7,368 nucleotides of DNA, taken from NCBI GenBank assembly GCA_021779635.1, contig JAJYAH010000341.1:1-7368 (forward strand), read 5' to 3'. Made by a program: the position numbers and the translations under genes. The notes below the pieces were generated by a model. The model worked only from the letters and a program-made list of their open reading frames with translations, made no database searches and was not told where the DNA came from. Shown in pieces: positions 6,106-7,368 of the stretch (positions within the stretch are counted from its first letter, which is position 1; the number at the start of each line of letters is the position of its first letter). This DNA is from Pseudomonadota bacterium (GTDB taxonomy: Bacteria; Pseudomonadota; Alphaproteobacteria; Rhizobiales; Xanthobacteraceae).

Positions 6106-7368
6106 AGATCGCGACCATTCTCGACCACATCGACAGCGGCCACATGGCGTTGCCGGAATTCCAACGCGGCTACGTCTGGAACCGCGACCAGGTGCGCGGG
6201 CTCTTCGATTCGCTCTATCGCCGGCATCCGGTCGGCGGCCTGCTGGTCTGGGCGACGGAAGCCAAGACGGCGGCGCATCGTGGCGATGGCTTGCTCGCGG
6301 CGGGCATCGTCAAGCTGCTGCTCGACGGGCAGCAACGCATGACGTCCCTCTATGGCGTCGCCCGCGGCACACCGCCGAAGTTCTTCGATGGCAACACCCA
6401 GACCTTCACCGGCCTGCGCTTCCATCTGCGCGACGAGACATTCGCCTTCTACCAGCCTGTGAAGATGCAGGATGATCCGCTCTGGATCGACGTGACGTCG
6501 CTGATGAAGGGCGGCACCAACGGTCTCGCAGGCTTTGTCACCGCGCTCAGCACGTATCCCGACCATGCGCCGAAAATTGGGGAGTATGTCGCGCGGCTCA
6601 GCCGCCTGCTCAGCATCATGGATATCGACCTGCACGTGGAGGAAGTGACCGGCCCGGACAAGACCCTCGATGTCGTGGTGGACATCTTCAACCGGGTGAA
6701 CAGCGGCGGCACCAAGCTCTCCAAGGGCGATCTGGCGTTGGCCAAGATCTGCGCCGACTGGCCCGAGGCGCGCGTCACCATGAAGGCGAAGCTCAAGGAC
6801 TGGGAGGGAGCGGACTACTATTTCAGCCTCGACTGGCTGCTCCGCTCGGTCAACACCGTCCTCACCGGTGAAGCCAAGTTCAGCTACCTGGACGACAAGA
6901 GCGCCGTTGATATCCAGGACGGGCTGAGGCGCGCGATCAAGCATATCGAGACCAGCCTGAACCTCATCGCCGGCCGCCTTGGCCTCGATCACGACCGGGT
7001 CTTCTTCGGCCGCTTCGGCGTGCCGGTCATGGTTCGCTACCTCGACGCGAAGCAGGGGGCGCTTGGCGCCACAGAGCGGGACAAGCTGCTGTTCTGGTTT
7101 GCCCAGGCCGGCATGTGGGGCCGGTTCTCCGGGTCCACCGAGACGATCATCGATCAGGACCTCGCCGCCCTGGAAGGCGCCGGCGGCGGCCTGGATGCCC
7201 TGCTGGAACAGCTGCGGCTCTGGCACGGCGGCCTCCGCGTCGAACCCGGGCACTTCACCGGATCGACGCTCTCGGCCCGCTTCTACCCCATCCTCTACAT
7301 GCTCACCCGCATGGGCGAGGCGCTGGACTGGGGCACGGGCCTGCCGCTCAAGGCCAGCCTGCTCGGCA
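6102..7368 (+). CDS. DUF262 (GmrSD N-terminal type) protein, 3' end outside window
   Basis: The frame is open from the GTG at 6102 to the window edge (422 codons seen). The N-terminal DUF262 domain is clear: LPEFQRGYVWNRDQV (17-31), DGQQRMTSLYG (75-85) holding the family's DGQQR signature, and FNRVNSGGTKLSKGD (196-210). DUF262 is the ParB-like, nucleotide-using domain of GmrS/GmrSD and related type IV restriction enzymes that cut modified phage DNA. In these a C-terminal DUF1524 HNH domain often supplies the nuclease. The visible part contains no HNH motif, so any such domain lies past 7368 or in another gene. A start at 6102 gives a complete N-terminus (KIATILDHIDSGHM before the signature), has a good Shine-Dalgarno and overlaps the previous stop by four bases. 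Substrate and nuclease activity cannot be judged from this part. Confidence 0.88.
   Translation, partial: MKIATILDHIDSGHMALPEFQRGYVWNRDQVRGLFDSLYRRHPVGGLLVWATEAKTAAHRGDGLLAAGIVKLLLDGQQRMTSLYGVARGTPPKFFDGNTQTFTGLRFHLRDETFAFYQPVKMQDDPLWIDVTSLMKGGTNGLAGFVTALSTYPDHAPKIGEYVARLSRLLSIMDIDLHVEEVTGPDKTLDVVVDIFNRVNSGGTKLSKGDLALAKICADWPEARVTMKAKLKDWEGADYYFSLDWLLRSVNTVLTGEAKFSYLDDKSAVDIQDGLRRAIKHIETSLNLIAGRLGLDHDRVFFGRFGVPVMVRYLDAKQGALGATERDKLLFWFAQAGMWGRFSGSTETIIDQDLAALEGAGGGLDALLEQLRLWHGGLRVEPGHFTGSTLSARFYPILYMLTRMGEALDWGTGLPLKASLLG

Noticed and set aside
6072..7253. 393-codon open frame on the minus strand
   Set aside because: It lies opposite the DUF262 gene, whose motifs are unmistakable. The minus product has no family resemblance, and long antisense frames are expected in GC-rich coding DNA.
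1..7368. CRISPR array or other regularly spaced repeats
   Set aside because: No repeated unit with regular spacing was seen on either strand.

Overview
The window is GC-rich proteobacterial accessory DNA. The tRNA-Thr-like fragment at the left edge, the GC-biased codon use and the helicase/DUF4391 protein types suggest an alphaproteobacterium, but this is inference from style and recalled family members, not from a phylogenetic marker. It looks like one edge of a genomic (defence) island.

Layout, left to right. (1) Positions 1-60 carry, on the minus strand, a block resembling the anticodon-arm-to-T-loop part of a tRNA-Thr(GGU) gene. Neither its anticodon stem nor its T stem can pair properly, which is what an integrase attachment core or island scar would look like. 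(2) Positions about 60-690 are very GC-rich with no convincing gene. (3) Positions 725-1849 are a nearly full-length but dead ISAs1-family transposase gene with two in-frame amber stops, two frame changes and a lysine in place of the catalytic glutamate. (4) From about 1881 to the right edge runs one tightly packed plus-strand operon: a possible operator made of two adjacent palindromes, a small Phd/YefM-type protein without an adjacent toxin, a 1065-residue SNF2-type helicase with a degenerate phospholipase-D-like N-terminus, a DUF4391 protein, and a DUF262 (GmrSD N-terminal type) protein that runs off the window.

All three junctions in the operon are 4-base stop/start overlaps (ATGA, ATGA, GTGA), so the four proteins are probably co-transcribed and translationally coupled. 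The likely reading is an anti-phage or anti-plasmid module. The helicase would be the DNA-translocating motor, DUF4391 an accessory or adaptor protein, and DUF262 an NTP-dependent restriction-type component. The Phd-like protein would act as a built-in transcriptional autoregulator rather than as half of a toxin-antitoxin pair. The rest of the operon, possibly a nuclease and/or methyltransferase, lies beyond position 7368.
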